A stretch of 64,000 nucleotides of DNA from Xanthobacter dioxanivorans (lineage in GTDB: Bacteria > Pseudomonadota > Alphaproteobacteria > Rhizobiales > Xanthobacteraceae): NCBI RefSeq assembly GCF_016807805.1, contig NZ_CP063362.1:3018501-3082500 (forward strand), given 5' to 3'. This document shows positions 34,103-43,986 of the stretch, piece by piece; position 1 is the first letter of the stretch, and every line of letters starts with the position of its first letter. The position numbers and the translations under genes are program-made. The notes under the pieces were generated by a model. That model was not told where the DNA came from. It searched no databases and worked only from the letters and a program-made list of their open reading frames with translations.

Positions 34103-35056
34103 TCAGGCCGCGGGCTCGGCCGGGGATCCGGAGGGCTGGGCGCGGAGGGCCGAGGGGGTTCGGCCAAATCTCTTGCGGAACAGGCGGTTGAAGGTGTTGA
34201 CATCGTTGAAGCCCGCCTCGAAGGCGATGTCGGAGACCTTCTTGTCGGCATTGGCCGGATCGAGCAGGGCGTCGCGCGCAAGCTGAAGCCGTGAGGCGGT
34301 TATATGCTCCTTGAGCGTGGTGCCGCGCTTCTGGAACATCTTCTGCAGGGTGCGCACATTGATCTTGTGCCGCTGGGCCACCTGGACGACGCCATAATCG
34401 TGGCGCCCGCAATTGGCGGCGATATCGAGCAATACCTCGCGGTAGAGCCGATCCGGTGCGTCCGGGCGGGCCTTCGCGGGGGTGCCGCCCGCAAGAGCAA
34501 CCGTGAGAAGACCGCGCAAGCTGGCCTCGCACACCTGCGCCAGCGTCGGCGTCAGCCTGCGGCCGACGAGGGTGGATGCCTGCGCCATGAGGACGTCCAG
34601 CGCCGGATGCGTCCCGGCCGGGACGTGGGTCGGCGGCAAGCGGACCTCGGGCTGGGCGACCAGGTCGCTCGGAGCAAGCACGAATGTCGCCTCAGCCGGC
34701 GGCAGCCTGATCTCGACCGTGGTGCGGATGGTGCCCAAGGACACGTCGTTCGCTCCGGTGTCGAGCGGCTCCGCATGATCCCATCGTAGATTCGAGGATT
34801 CGCTGATGCGCGCAGCCAGAGTTACCGGTCGGCCACGCGGCACGATCCGCAGAATTCCCGATCGCTCGATCTTTGCATAAACAATGATCACATCCTGCAG
34901 GGCAATTGAGCAGGAAGTTAACTCATCGTTAACGCTCTTGGCCTTGCCGGGGGGCGGAACGGTCCCGTCGTGCCGCAGAGGAGTATTGGTAAGAGAGTCG
35001 GCAGCCCATTCAATACTAAAATATTGCGACTGCGAAATCTGTAGAAATTCCTCCAT
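34103..35056 (-). CDS. AraC-family transcriptional regulator
   Basis: This 317-residue regulator has a C-terminal AraC DNA-binding domain (residues about 205-305) with both helix-turn-helix units: YGVVQVAQRHKINVRTLQKMF and KVSDIAFEAGFNDVNTFNRLFRKRFGRTPSALR. The N-terminal 190 residues form an AraC_binding_2-like sensor. It is divergent from the autotransporter gene across a 400-base AT-rich region that contains palindromes, so it is a candidate regulator of that adhesin. Confidence 0.9.
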   Translation of the reverse strand: MEEFLQISQSQYFSIEWAADSLTNTPLRHDGTVPPPGKAKSVNDELTSCSIALQDVIIVYAKIERSGILRIVPRGRPVTLAARISESSNLRWDHAEPLDTGANDVSLGTIRTTVEIRLPPAEATFVLAPSDLVAQPEVRLPPTHVPAGTHPALDVLMAQASTLVGRRLTPTLAQVCEASLRGLLTVALAGGTPAKARPDAPDRLYREVLLDIAANCGRHDYGVVQVAQRHKINVRTLQKMFQKRGTTLKEHITASRLQLARDALLDPANADKKVSDIAFEAGFNDVNTFNRLFRKRFGRTPSALRAQPSGSPAEPAA

Positions 35057-35165
35057 CGTGAGTCCATCGCCCCCGTCAGCGGACGAACATCACGACAAAT
35101 AGAATTTTAATGCAATAATAACTACCATAATACCGTTATTTACGGATCAAAATACTCAACAAAGA

Positions 35166-35183
35166 TTGGTATTAAAATACCAA
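35166..35183. promoter_or_regulatory. Perfect inverted repeat in the AT-rich AraC/adhesin intergenic region
   Basis: TTGGTATT (35166-35173) and AATACCAA (35176-35183) are perfect 8-base arms with a 2-base spacer. Further GGTAT/ATACC half-sites lie nearby (ATACCG at about 35131 and GGTATGGTATAG at about 35195). The whole stretch 35095-35235 is strongly AT-rich in a GC-rich genome. It is probably the control region of the autotransporter, and perhaps of the AraC gene. Confidence 0.5.
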
Positions 35184-35452
35184 AATCTATACACGGTATG
35201 GTATAGTAAATTGTTTTATAATGAAAAATAGAGCGCATGGCAGATGTGCAACACCCCGCGGGAATGTGATGAGATTCGCTTTTTGAGTAGTAACTATTCG
35301 CCAGATGCAGAGAAACGCCGCCGACGCCCGGCTAGCTTCCGGTCAGTTGCGAGGGTGCCGTGTTGCGCCCTCGCCAAGCGGCCGCACGGGCAGTGCGGCC
35401 GAATGAAACGTGTCGTGGCCGGATTGAGCTCGGTCGCAACTTGGGGGTGAAG

Positions 35453-38400
35453 ATGGTCAATTCGGGCGGCACCATCCTTTCTGGCGCGCACGTGCATCCC
35501 TCGGTGAACCGCGGACGCATGAAGGCGCTGCTCCTCAGCTCCGCGCTGGCGACGGTTCTGGCCGCGGTGATCCAGCCGGGCCAGGCCAACGCGGCCTGCT
35601 CCTCAAGCGGCGTTCTGTCGGTAACCGTCACCTGCACGGGCGACGACCCCAACGGCTATACCTACACGCCGTTGAACGCCTTGGATCTGCGGCCGGTGAC
35701 GGTAGTCGCCGGAGCGGGGGCCACGGTGCAGACTGCCCCCGGTGGCACGGCGCTGAGTGTGACCTCCTACACCACGCTCACCAGCAACAACACTGGCGCG
35801 GTCTTCACCGGCAGCACCAACGGCATCGTCTACAATTCGCTGCTCGGCCTCACGATGACCGGCTTCAGCGGCTCGGCGACCGGCGGGACGGGTGACGGCA
35901 TCAATCTGACCGGCGTCACCGGCGTCACCTTCTCCTCCACGCCCAGCGCCTTTGTGAGCGGCGGCACCAACGGCCTCGTCATCACCAGCGGCGGCACCAT
36001 CAACGCCACGACCAACGGCGGCTTCTTCTCCGGCACCAGCGGCAACGGCGCGAGCTTCATCGCACCGGAAGTCAATCTGATCGCCAACAACGGCTTCTAC
36101 ACCGGCGGGACGAACGGCGTCGCGGCGCTCGGCGCCGACCTGGATCTCAAGTTCGCCGGCGGCACCGTCATGGGCGGGTCCGGCGACGGCATCAACGCAA
36201 CCGCCGTGGGGATCTCCGCCGGGCCGTTGCAGGTGCCCGCGGTGTCGTCGGTCACCACCAACGGCACCTTCGTCTCCGGCGGCACCAACGGCATCAACGC
36301 CACGGCGTCGGCCATCGGCCTCGGCGGCATCGGCGTGGACGCGACGACAACCGTGACGGCCAACGGCGGAACGGTGATGGGCGGCACGGGTGCCGGCATC
36401 TTCGCCTCAGCCATCACCGCGCCGGTGTCGGGGGGCCCCAACACCGCCACCACCACGGTGCGCGGCAGCGCCGACATCACCGGCGGCTCCAACGGCATCT
36501 TCGCCCTCTCCGGCAGCCTCAACGGCAATGCCAACACCACGGTCGACGTCTCCGGCGACGTGGAAGGCACCAGCGGCAACGGCATCTTCGCCATGGGCGC
36601 GAGCGTCGGCGACTTCGCCGGCTTTAACCCGAGCGATCCCTCCACTTGGAACTCGGCGGTCGGCACCGGCAAGGCCACCGTCAATGTGGAGACCGACGAC
36701 GACGTGACCGCCAACAACGGCCACGGCATCCTCGCCGTGGGCATCGGCACCGGCAACGAGGTCAACGTCGAGGCCAAGGACAACGTGGACGCCACCGGCG
36801 GCTTCGGCGTCCTCGCCGGCTCCATCGGCACCGGCGGCACCGTCAACGTGGAGACCGAGAGCGTCTCGGGCACCATGGGCGGCGTGCTCGGCTTCAACAC
36901 CGGCGGCAACGTCACCGTCACCACCAACGGCACGGTGCAGGTACCGCAGGGCGGTCTCGTGGGCGTCGGCGCCATTGCCAACAACGGCGACGCGACCGTC
37001 AATTTCTCCGGCGTGATCGACCCGCCGCTGATCGGCGTCGCCTCGGTGGCCATCGGCAACGGCACCGCCACCACCAACACCGCCGGCAACATCGACGCCG
37101 ACGTGGTCGGCATCCTCGCCCTCAACGTGGGCAACGGCCGCGTGGACGTGGACAACAGCGCCACGGTGGAATCCAGCGTCGGCGCCCTTCCCCTGGTGGG
37201 CATCGCCGGCATCAAGGTGGGCGACAACGCCGCGGGCCTCGACGTGAACGTCGAGAACAAGGGCGTAGTCGAGGACTACCAGGTGGGTGTGCTCGGCCTC
37301 GCCGTCGGCAATGGCAACGACGTGTCGGTCAACAACCTCGCGGTGGTCTCGGCGGGCTTCCTCGGCGTGGGCGGCATCGTGATCGGCGACGGCACCGGCG
37401 TGGAGACCGTTACCGTCAACAATATCGGCGCCATTCAGACCGGCGGCATCGGCGTGCTCGGCGCGGCGATCGACCTCGACGGGTCGGGCCTCGGCACCAA
37501 CGTCTCGGTGACCAACGGCGGCGCCATCAACGGCGGCTTCCTCGGCGTCGCCGGCGTCGCGATCGGCCCCGGCGCCGGCACGACGGTGGAGGTGCGGAAC
37601 TCCGGCGCCATCCTCAACAATTCCGGCATCGGCGTGCTTGGCGCCGGCTTCGGCACCGACCACACCGTGACCGTCGACAACCAGGCGTCGGTCAATGCGG
37701 ATATCGCCGGCGTCGTCGGCGTCATCGGTGGCACCGGCGGCACGCTGGGCGTCACCAATTCCGGCGCCATCACCACCCAGGGCGCGGCCGTGGCCGGCCT
37801 CGTCGTCGGCGACAACGGCCAGGTGAAGGTCACCAATACCGGCGCCATCTCCGGCGGCCTTCTCGGCGTCGGCGGCGTGGTCATCGGTGACAACCTCGCC
37901 GGCATCGCCACCACGGTGGACGTGAAGAACTCCGCGGCCATCTCCAACGACGGCATCGGCGTGCTGGGCGGTGGCATCGGCGACAACCACGTCGTCACCG
38001 TCTCCACCTCGGCGGCAGTGAATTCCGGCATCCTCGGCGTCGGCGGCTTCTCCATCGGCGCCAACGGCCAGGTGGACGTCACCACCACCGCGGCCATCAC
38101 CTCCGGCGGCGCCGGCGTGGTGGGCGCCGGCATCGGCGACAATTCGGTGGTCAACGTCACCACCGGCGAGCAGGTGAACGGCACCTTCCTCGGCGTCGGC
38201 GGCCTCATCGGTGGCGCCGGCTCGCAGCTGACCATCGTGACCGAGGACAAGGTCGTCTCCTCGAACGGCTTCGGCGTCGCCGCTCTGGGCATTGGCACCG
38301 GCCAGACCATCGACGTCACCACGCAGCAGGAGGTGCACGGCGACCTGCTGGGCGTGGGCGCGCTGAACCTCGGCGGCAACGGCACCACCGTGACGGTGGA

Positions 38401-41400
38401 GACGCTGGCCAAGGTCACATCCGCCTCCGGCTTCGGCGTCCTGGGCGGCGCCATCGGCACCGGCGCCAGCACCGTGACCGTGACCACCCAGAAGGAGGTC
38501 TCCGGCGACCTGCTCGGCGTCGGCGGCGTCATCGGCGGCACGGGCGGCACCCTCACCGTCGAGACCAAGGACATCGTCACCTCCGCCAACGGCTTCGGCG
38601 TGGCGGCGCTGGGTCTCGGCTCCAACACCATTGACGTCACCACCGACAAGGCGGTCACCGGCCGCTACCTCGGCGTCGGCGCGCTGGCCTTCGGCGACGC
38701 CAACACCGTGACCGTGCTGACCAAGGACACGGTAACCTCGGCCGACGGCTTCGGCGTGTTCGGCGGCGCCATCGGCGCCGGTCCGAACGTCGTCACCGTC
38801 ACCACCGAGCAGGCGGTCGCGGGCCGGCTCCTCGGCGTCGGAGGCATCCTCGGCGCCACCGGCGGCTCTCTCGACATCCACACCCTCTCCACCGTGACCT
38901 CGGCCGACGGCTTCGGCGTGGCCGGCCTCGCCTTCGGCGACAACAACGCGGTCACCGTCCTCACCGACGCGGCCGTCAGTGGCGACCTGCTCGGCGTTGG
39001 CGCCCTCTCCATCGGCAACGGCGGCACGGTGGACGTGCACACCCTGGCGGCGGTGACGTCGGCGAGCGGCATCGGCGTGTTCGGCGGCAATATCGGCGCC
39101 GGCCAGAAGGTGACGGTCGTCACCGACGGCACGGTCAACGCGGCCGTGGCGGGCGTGGTCGGCCTCAACACCGGCGGCGAGACCGAGGTCACGGTCAACC
39201 AGAAGGTCAGCGTCGCACCCGGCGGGATCATCGGCGCCGCGGCCATCGGCGGCGGCTCGGGCAATGCCACGCTCACCATCAACGGCATCATCGATCCTCC
39301 GGTCATCGGCGGCGCGGCGGTGACCATCGGTTCGGGCACCGCCATCGCCAACGTCAACGCCGAGGTGCAGGCCACGGCCATCGGCATCGTCGGGGCCAAC
39401 ATCGGCAATGGCGCCATCGACGTGAACATCAATGCCGCGGGCTCCATCAAGTCCGATGGCATCGGCATCCTCACCTTCAAGCTCGGCGACGGCCTGACCT
39501 CCATCGACGTGAACGGCCCCATCGGCGGCCTGAGCGGCGCGGCGACCGGCGGCGACGGCATCCTCGCCATCGCCTTCGGCGAGAGCCCCATCGCCATCAC
39601 CACCACCGCCGCCGGAACCATCAATGCGGGTGACGACGGCATCTCGGTGGGCCACCTCGGCGGCGGCAACATCGACATCGTCACCAACGGCGTCATCACC
39701 GCCGGCGACGAGGGCATTCAGGTCCTCTCGGCGGCGCTGACCACCGGCGACGTGACCGTCACCAACAACGCCGCCATCACCGCCACCGACAACGGCATCT
39801 TCATCCTGAAGGCCGGCGACGGCGCGGTGGCGGTGAACGCCAACGCCAACATCACCTCCACCACCGCCAACGGCATCGAGGCCAATAGCCTCTTCGGCAC
39901 CGGCGACGTGACGGTGAAGCTCGCCACCAACAAGATCATCGACGCCCAGGACTTCGGCATCATCGCCAGCAAGTCCTTCGGCGACGGCAACGTGCTGGTG
40001 CAGACGGGGATGGACAGCACCATCACCGCCGGCGCGGGCATCTTCGCCGGGCACTTCTTCGGAACCGGCAACACGACGGTGGTCACCGGCGTGAACAGCC
40101 AGATCTTCTCCGGCTCCACCGGCATCGAGGCCCAGTCCATCGGCACCTCGGGCGACGCCACCGTGGACACCGGCGTCAACAGCTTCCTGCAGGCGAGCGG
40201 AGACGGCGTCGTCGCCGGCAAGTTCGCCGGCACGGGCGACGTCTACGTCAACACCGGCACCGGGGCCCGGATCTTCGCCGGCGACGATGCCATCACGGCC
40301 ACCAACTTCGCCTTCGGCCCGGGCAACGACGTGACCGTCACCACCGGCGGCCTCTCGGTGGCCTCCGGCAACGACAAGGGCATCCGCGCCGGCGGCTGGG
40401 ACAATGTCACCATCACCACCGGCACGTCGTCCGTGGTCCGCGGCGACGCGGACGAGAGCGGGGTCGGCAACGGCATCCGCATCTTCTCCGCGGATATCGC
40501 CACGGTGAATGTCGGCACCAACGCCGCGGTCATCGGCTCGGGCAAGAGCTGGGCCGAGGCGGTGGTCTCCATCGCCAGCGACGACGCTACCAACATCACC
40601 GTGGCGTCCGGCGCCCTGGTCAGCTCCTGGAGCTTCACCGGCGGCGTCAATCTCCCCGGCCTGATCGTGGCGGCGAGCGACATCGTCATCGACACCGATG
40701 GCGGCGCCACCACCATCACCAACTCGGGCACCATCGTCGGCCGCATCGGGCTTACCGACAATGCCGACATCTTCAACAACCTGAGCTCCAACACCTGGGT
40801 CACCGTCGGCGACAACTACTTCGGCGGCGGCGCGGACGTTCTGAACAACGATGGCCGCATCGTCACGGCGCTGCAGGGGGCGGTGGCGGAAAGCACCCGC
40901 TTCAACAGCCTCGAGACGTTCAACAACGGCGACCCGCTCTTCCTCCAGAGCGGCCTCCTCACCATGATCGACGAGACGCCGGGGCAGATCGCCTTCAACG
41001 GCGCCCGCGACAACACCTATGTGAGCGGCACCTGGAACGGGGTGGGCAACAGCACCGTGGGGCTCGACAGCTTCCTCGGCGCGCCGGGCTCCACCTCGGA
41101 CGTGCTGGCGGTGGGCGGCCTCGACGTGAACGGCGCCGAGATCGCCGGCCTCGTCACCACCGGCCAGACGGCGCTGCTCATCAATGACGTCAATGCCGGG
41201 CCCGGCGCCCTGAACCTCGCCGGCATCCAGGTGGTGGACGTGCAGAGCGCCGCCGGCACCACGCTGCCGGAGAGCTTCTACATCGATCCCGCCTCGGCCA
41301 ATTACGCGGCGAAGTTCGGCGGCGTGATCGACAAGGGCCTGTTCTTCTACGACCTCGCCGTGATCGGCAACGACCAGTACCTGGTCGGCCTGCCCGACCA

Positions 41401-42430
41401 GGAGGTGTTCGAGCTGCCGAAGCTCGTCACCGGCGCCCAGGCCATCTGGCACGAGACCACCGGCGTGTGGCTCGACCGGCAGGCGGACCTGCGCTCCTAC
41501 CTGCAGGGCACGACGACCCAGCTCGTGACCAAGGAAGGCATCAAGGCCGTGGGCGGCGCTCCCGGCTCGGTCACCCCCGGCATCTGGGGCAAGGTGATCG
41601 GCAGCTGGGGCTCGCGCGATGCTTCCGACAGCTTCAGCGCCTTCGGCAGCCTCTACCGCTTCGACACCAGCTACAGCCAGAACATCTACGGCTTCATGGC
41701 GGGTGCCGACTTCGGCAAGGAAGGTGTGGCGACGCAAAACGACGCGGTGGTGTTCGGCGTGCTCGGCGGCTACGTGGCCTCCGACCTCTCGTTCGATGCC
41801 TCGCCCACGTCGGCGACCTATTCGGGTGGCACGGTCGGCGCCTACGCCTCGTACATCACCGACAAGTGGTACTTCGACGCGCTGGTCAAGGGCGACTTCC
41901 TCTCCATGGACTATGACGCGCCGACCCTGCTCGGGGCCGGCTACTTCGGCCAGTCCACGGACGTCCGGAACCTCGGCTTCAGCCTCGACACCGGCTACCG
42001 CGTCTGGACGTGGGGAACCTCGGGCTTCTTCGACGCCCTCGGCACCCTCAGCTACGTGAACACCAACATCTCGAACCTGGCGCTGGTGCCGTCCACCTTC
42101 GTCGACTTCGGCAACAACGACAGCCTGCGCGGCAGCGTCGGTGGGCGGGTCGGGGCGCAGGTGTACGACGCCGCCACCTACAGCGTGGTGACCAGCTTCA
42201 CCGGCCGCCTCTGGTACGAGTTCCTGGGCGACAATGCGGTCACGGTGTTCAACCCGGGCCTGCCGTTCTCCACCGTCGACACCTTCGACGGCCTGTTCGG
42301 CGAGGTCGGCGTGGGCGTCAACATCTTCGGAAAGGGCAACGGCTGGAACGGCTTCGCCAATGCGGACGTGAAGTTCGGCGACAGCTACACCGCCGGCAGC
42401 GCGAAGGGCGGCGTGCGTTACCAGTGGTGA
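35453..42430 (+). CDS. Giant autotransporter adhesin-like protein, 2325 aa, with tandem repeats
   Basis: I choose ATG 35453, with GGGGGTGAAG directly upstream. Residues 1-47 form an extended signal peptide (KALLLSSALATVLAAV, cleavage after QANA). The passenger consists of Gly/Val/Thr/Asn-rich beta-helix-type repeats. Between about 37100 and 39170 I count roughly 26 consecutive units of 20-27 residues built on a pattern of x-G-V-x-G-x-x-I-G followed by a V-x-V strand. These alternate between LGVGG and FGVxG forms. The last 285 residues (from GIWGKVIGSWG at about residue 2042) are an outer-membrane autotransporter beta-barrel ending in an aromatic residue (RYQW). Surface display and adhesion or biofilm are the likely role; the ligand is unknown. 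Confidence 0.93.
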   Translation: MVNSGGTILSGAHVHPSVNRGRMKALLLSSALATVLAAVIQPGQANAACSSSGVLSVTVTCTGDDPNGYTYTPLNALDLRPVTVVAGAGATVQTAPGGTALSVTSYTTLTSNNTGAVFTGSTNGIVYNSLLGLTMTGFSGSATGGTGDGINLTGVTGVTFSSTPSAFVSGGTNGLVITSGGTINATTNGGFFSGTSGNGASFIAPEVNLIANNGFYTGGTNGVAALGADLDLKFAGGTVMGGSGDGINATAVGISAGPLQVPAVSSVTTNGTFVSGGTNGINATASAIGLGGIGVDATTTVTANGGTVMGGTGAGIFASAITAPVSGGPNTATTTVRGSADITGGSNGIFALSGSLNGNANTTVDVSGDVEGTSGNGIFAMGASVGDFAGFNPSDPSTWNSAVGTGKATVNVETDDDVTANNGHGILAVGIGTGNEVNVEAKDNVDATGGFGVLAGSIGTGGTVNVETESVSGTMGGVLGFNTGGNVTVTTNGTVQVPQGGLVGVGAIANNGDATVNFSGVIDPPLIGVASVAIGNGTATTNTAGNIDADVVGILALNVGNGRVDVDNSATVESSVGALPLVGIAGIKVGDNAAGLDVNVENKGVVEDYQVGVLGLAVGNGNDVSVNNLAVVSAGFLGVGGIVIGDGTGVETVTVNNIGAIQTGGIGVLGAAIDLDGSGLGTNVSVTNGGAINGGFLGVAGVAIGPGAGTTVEVRNSGAILNNSGIGVLGAGFGTDHTVTVDNQASVNADIAGVVGVIGGTGGTLGVTNSGAITTQGAAVAGLVVGDNGQVKVTNTGAISGGLLGVGGVVIGDNLAGIATTVDVKNSAAISNDGIGVLGGGIGDNHVVTVSTSAAVNSGILGVGGFSIGANGQVDVTTTAAITSGGAGVVGAGIGDNSVVNVTTGEQVNGTFLGVGGLIGGAGSQLTIVTEDKVVSSNGFGVAALGIGTGQTIDVTTQQEVHGDLLGVGALNLGGNGTTVTVETLAKVTSASGFGVLGGAIGTGASTVTVTTQKEVSGDLLGVGGVIGGTGGTLTVETKDIVTSANGFGVAALGLGSNTIDVTTDKAVTGRYLGVGALAFGDANTVTVLTKDTVTSADGFGVFGGAIGAGPNVVTVTTEQAVAGRLLGVGGILGATGGSLDIHTLSTVTSADGFGVAGLAFGDNNAVTVLTDAAVSGDLLGVGALSIGNGGTVDVHTLAAVTSASGIGVFGGNIGAGQKVTVVTDGTVNAAVAGVVGLNTGGETEVTVNQKVSVAPGGIIGAAAIGGGSGNATLTINGIIDPPVIGGAAVTIGSGTAIANVNAEVQATAIGIVGANIGNGAIDVNINAAGSIKSDGIGILTFKLGDGLTSIDVNGPIGGLSGAATGGDGILAIAFGESPIAITTTAAGTINAGDDGISVGHLGGGNIDIVTNGVITAGDEGIQVLSAALTTGDVTVTNNAAITATDNGIFILKAGDGAVAVNANANITSTTANGIEANSLFGTGDVTVKLATNKIIDAQDFGIIASKSFGDGNVLVQTGMDSTITAGAGIFAGHFFGTGNTTVVTGVNSQIFSGSTGIEAQSIGTSGDATVDTGVNSFLQASGDGVVAGKFAGTGDVYVNTGTGARIFAGDDAITATNFAFGPGNDVTVTTGGLSVASGNDKGIRAGGWDNVTITTGTSSVVRGDADESGVGNGIRIFSADIATVNVGTNAAVIGSGKSWAEAVVSIASDDATNITVASGALVSSWSFTGGVNLPGLIVAASDIVIDTDGGATTITNSGTIVGRIGLTDNADIFNNLSSNTWVTVGDNYFGGGADVLNNDGRIVTALQGAVAESTRFNSLETFNNGDPLFLQSGLLTMIDETPGQIAFNGARDNTYVSGTWNGVGNSTVGLDSFLGAPGSTSDVLAVGGLDVNGAEIAGLVTTGQTALLINDVNAGPGALNLAGIQVVDVQSAAGTTLPESFYIDPASANYAAKFGGVIDKGLFFYDLAVIGNDQYLVGLPDQEVFELPKLVTGAQAIWHETTGVWLDRQADLRSYLQGTTTQLVTKEGIKAVGGAPGSVTPGIWGKVIGSWGSRDASDSFSAFGSLYRFDTSYSQNIYGFMAGADFGKEGVATQNDAVVFGVLGGYVASDLSFDASPTSATYSGGTVGAYASYITDKWYFDALVKGDFLSMDYDAPTLLGAGYFGQSTDVRNLGFSLDTGYRVWTWGTSGFFDALGTLSYVNTNISNLALVPSTFVDFGNNDSLRGSVGGRVGAQVYDAATYSVVTSFTGRLWYEFLGDNAVTVFNPGLPFSTVDTFDGLFGEVGVGVNIFGKGNGWNGFANADVKFGDSYTAGSAKGGVRYQW

Positions 42431-42457
42431 CCCGCGCCCGGGCGTGTGCAAGTTTGA

Positions 42458-42487
42458 AAGGGCGGCGCGCTTCGGTGCGCCGCTCTT
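42458..42487 (+). terminator. Rho-independent terminator-like hairpin with TTCG loop
   Basis: AAGGGCGGCGCGC (42458-42470) pairs with GTGCGCCGCTCTT (42475-42487) through 13 pairs, two of them G-T, around a TTCG tetraloop. The tract after it is pyrimidine-rich but not a clean T-run. It lies 28 bases after the autotransporter stop and probably ends that transcript before the IalB-family gene. Confidence 0.65.
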
Positions 42488-42547
42488 CCCATCTCAGTCC
42501 GACGGACGCGCCAGTGACTGCCGCGTCGGCCATCCCGGAGGCGGCAC

Positions 42548-43171
42548 GTGAACCTCGCCAAGTCTTTTTGTGTGCTCGCGACGCTGATTGCGGTGACACC
42601 GCTGGCGGTGATGCTCTCAGGCGGCGCCGGCACGGTGGCGGAAGCCCAGAGCCAGCAGCCGCCGGCCCGGCCCGCCCCGGGCGCGGCCGCCCAGGCCACA
42701 CCGGCGCCGGCCCAGCCCACCGGCCCGGTCAAGACCGAGACCACTAATTTCGAGGGCTGGGTGCTCACCTGTCAGGAGGCCCCTCCCGCGGCGGGAGCGA
42801 AGACCGGCAAGAAGGCCTGCTGGGGCATCTTGCGCGTCACCGACGCCCAATCGAAGCGGGTGGTGGTGGTGTGGAAGATCGGGCGTGACGGCAAGGATGT
42901 GCCCACCATCGCGATCACCACCCCTACGGGCATTCTGGTGCGCGACGGGGTCGACCTCGTCATCGGCCAGAACACCCGCAAGCTCGCGTACCAATGGTGT
43001 TCCACGAGCGAATGCGAGGCGAGCCTCGCCTACGACCAGGCCCTCGCCAACGACCTGTCCGCCGCCAAGGAGGCGACCGTGGCCTTCCGGCTCCAGGACG
43101 GGCGGCAGGTGAACGTCAAGGTGGCGATTGGCGGCGTGGACAAGGTGCTCGCAGGGCTCAAGAAGGTCTGA
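42548..43171 (+). CDS. Invasion-associated locus B (IalB) family protein
   Basis: This 207-residue exported protein starts at GTG 42548, with GGAGGCGGCAC upstream. It has a signal peptide (SFCVLATLIAVTPLAVML, cleavage near AEAQ at residue 34), a Pro/Ala/Gln-rich linker to about residue 60, and the IalB core. The core has EGWVLTCQEAPP, the second Cys in KKACWGILRVTD, VVVVWKIG, GILVRDGVDLVIG and the Cys pair WCSTSECEASLAY. The family is widespread in Hyphomicrobiales, and the Bartonella member is linked to erythrocyte invasion; here it is probably an envelope protein. Its position after the autotransporter may be coincidence or functional. Confidence 0.9.
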   Translation: MNLAKSFCVLATLIAVTPLAVMLSGGAGTVAEAQSQQPPARPAPGAAAQATPAPAQPTGPVKTETTNFEGWVLTCQEAPPAAGAKTGKKACWGILRVTDAQSKRVVVVWKIGRDGKDVPTIAITTPTGILVRDGVDLVIGQNTRKLAYQWCSTSECEASLAYDQALANDLSAAKEATVAFRLQDGRQVNVKVAIGGVDKVLAGLKKV

Positions 43172-43986
43172 CCCGCCCCGGCGCCGGCTGGGGGCGCTTC
43201 CCCGATTCCGTGAAACGGGGAAACGCTCTCGGTGAGCCGCCGGCGCCCCCTTCACGGCATGGGTGCCGGCCACGGCACACATTGGGCTGGACGCCGGGAG
43301 GCCGGCTGCTTCCGTGAGCCTGGGGGTGCCGCGCGAGCCGGTAACGCCGTCGGTCCTCATGAGATCGGGCATGGCATGTCCGACACGCCGGTGCCGGGCG
43401 ATAAGCCCCTGAGGGCGGCGGTGCCGCCACCCGATTGGACGAAGGCGCCGCCGCTCTGGTTGATGCGGGCCGCGGCACAGGGCTCGATGGCGAAGGCCTT
43501 GGCGACAATCTGGTCGCCGCCACCAGCGCCACGGTGCGGATGGCGTCGTTCGCGATGGCCGACGATCATCCTTCGAATTGCGCATATTGCCCCGCTCGCC
43601 CCCCGATGCGTCCTCGGCCTTGAGGGCGTTCCGCGACACGCCATCCCCAGATGGATATGGCGAAAGCCGCCTTGCGAGCCTTCGCGAGGAGCATGGCGCC
43701 GCCCTTTCGCAGATGTCCCTGGTGGACGAGAACGCCGGCAGCGCGGCCGAGGCGGGGTGTCCGCCTCCAGCCAGGCGGGGCGGCGGGTCGCTGCGAATTT
43801 CGTCCAGATGTCCGCCACGCGCAGCCGGCGCACCCCAACGCTCATGGCACCCGCCGGGGTTTTCGCAGCGCCGGGAGCCAGTCCCTTGCCAGGGGCGTTC
43901 CGTGCGTGTTAAAAAACTCATATTATAATAAAAATAAGTAATAACAAAAATGTGCCCTTCCGGGCCGCGCATGGATCGGAGGAAAG
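43172..43986. other. 815-base region without a supportable gene
   Basis: Several frames are open because of the GC content, but none has a ribosome site, an acceptable start or a recognisable family. Near its right end the AT-rich stretch 43914-43950 (with a perfect TATTATAATA palindrome at 43921-43930) is probably the promoter of the SDR genes that start at 43987. Confidence 0.5.

Noticed and set aside
37100..39200. A CRISPR-like array
   Set aside because: The regular repetition is in coding frame, with diverged units of about 60-80 bases and no constant direct repeat or spacers; it encodes the adhesin repeats.
36407..42451. A 2014-codon open frame antisense to the autotransporter gene
   Set aside because: It is a by-product of the GC-rich, repetitive codons of the adhesin (few stops in that frame); it has no ribosome site, signal or family, and the sense frame has a clear signal peptide and beta-barrel.
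43232..43972. Several 100-450-codon frames in the 43.2-44.0 kb gap
   Set aside because: All are Arg/Pro/Ala-rich with no ribosome site or recognisable domain; typical of non-coding GC-rich DNA.
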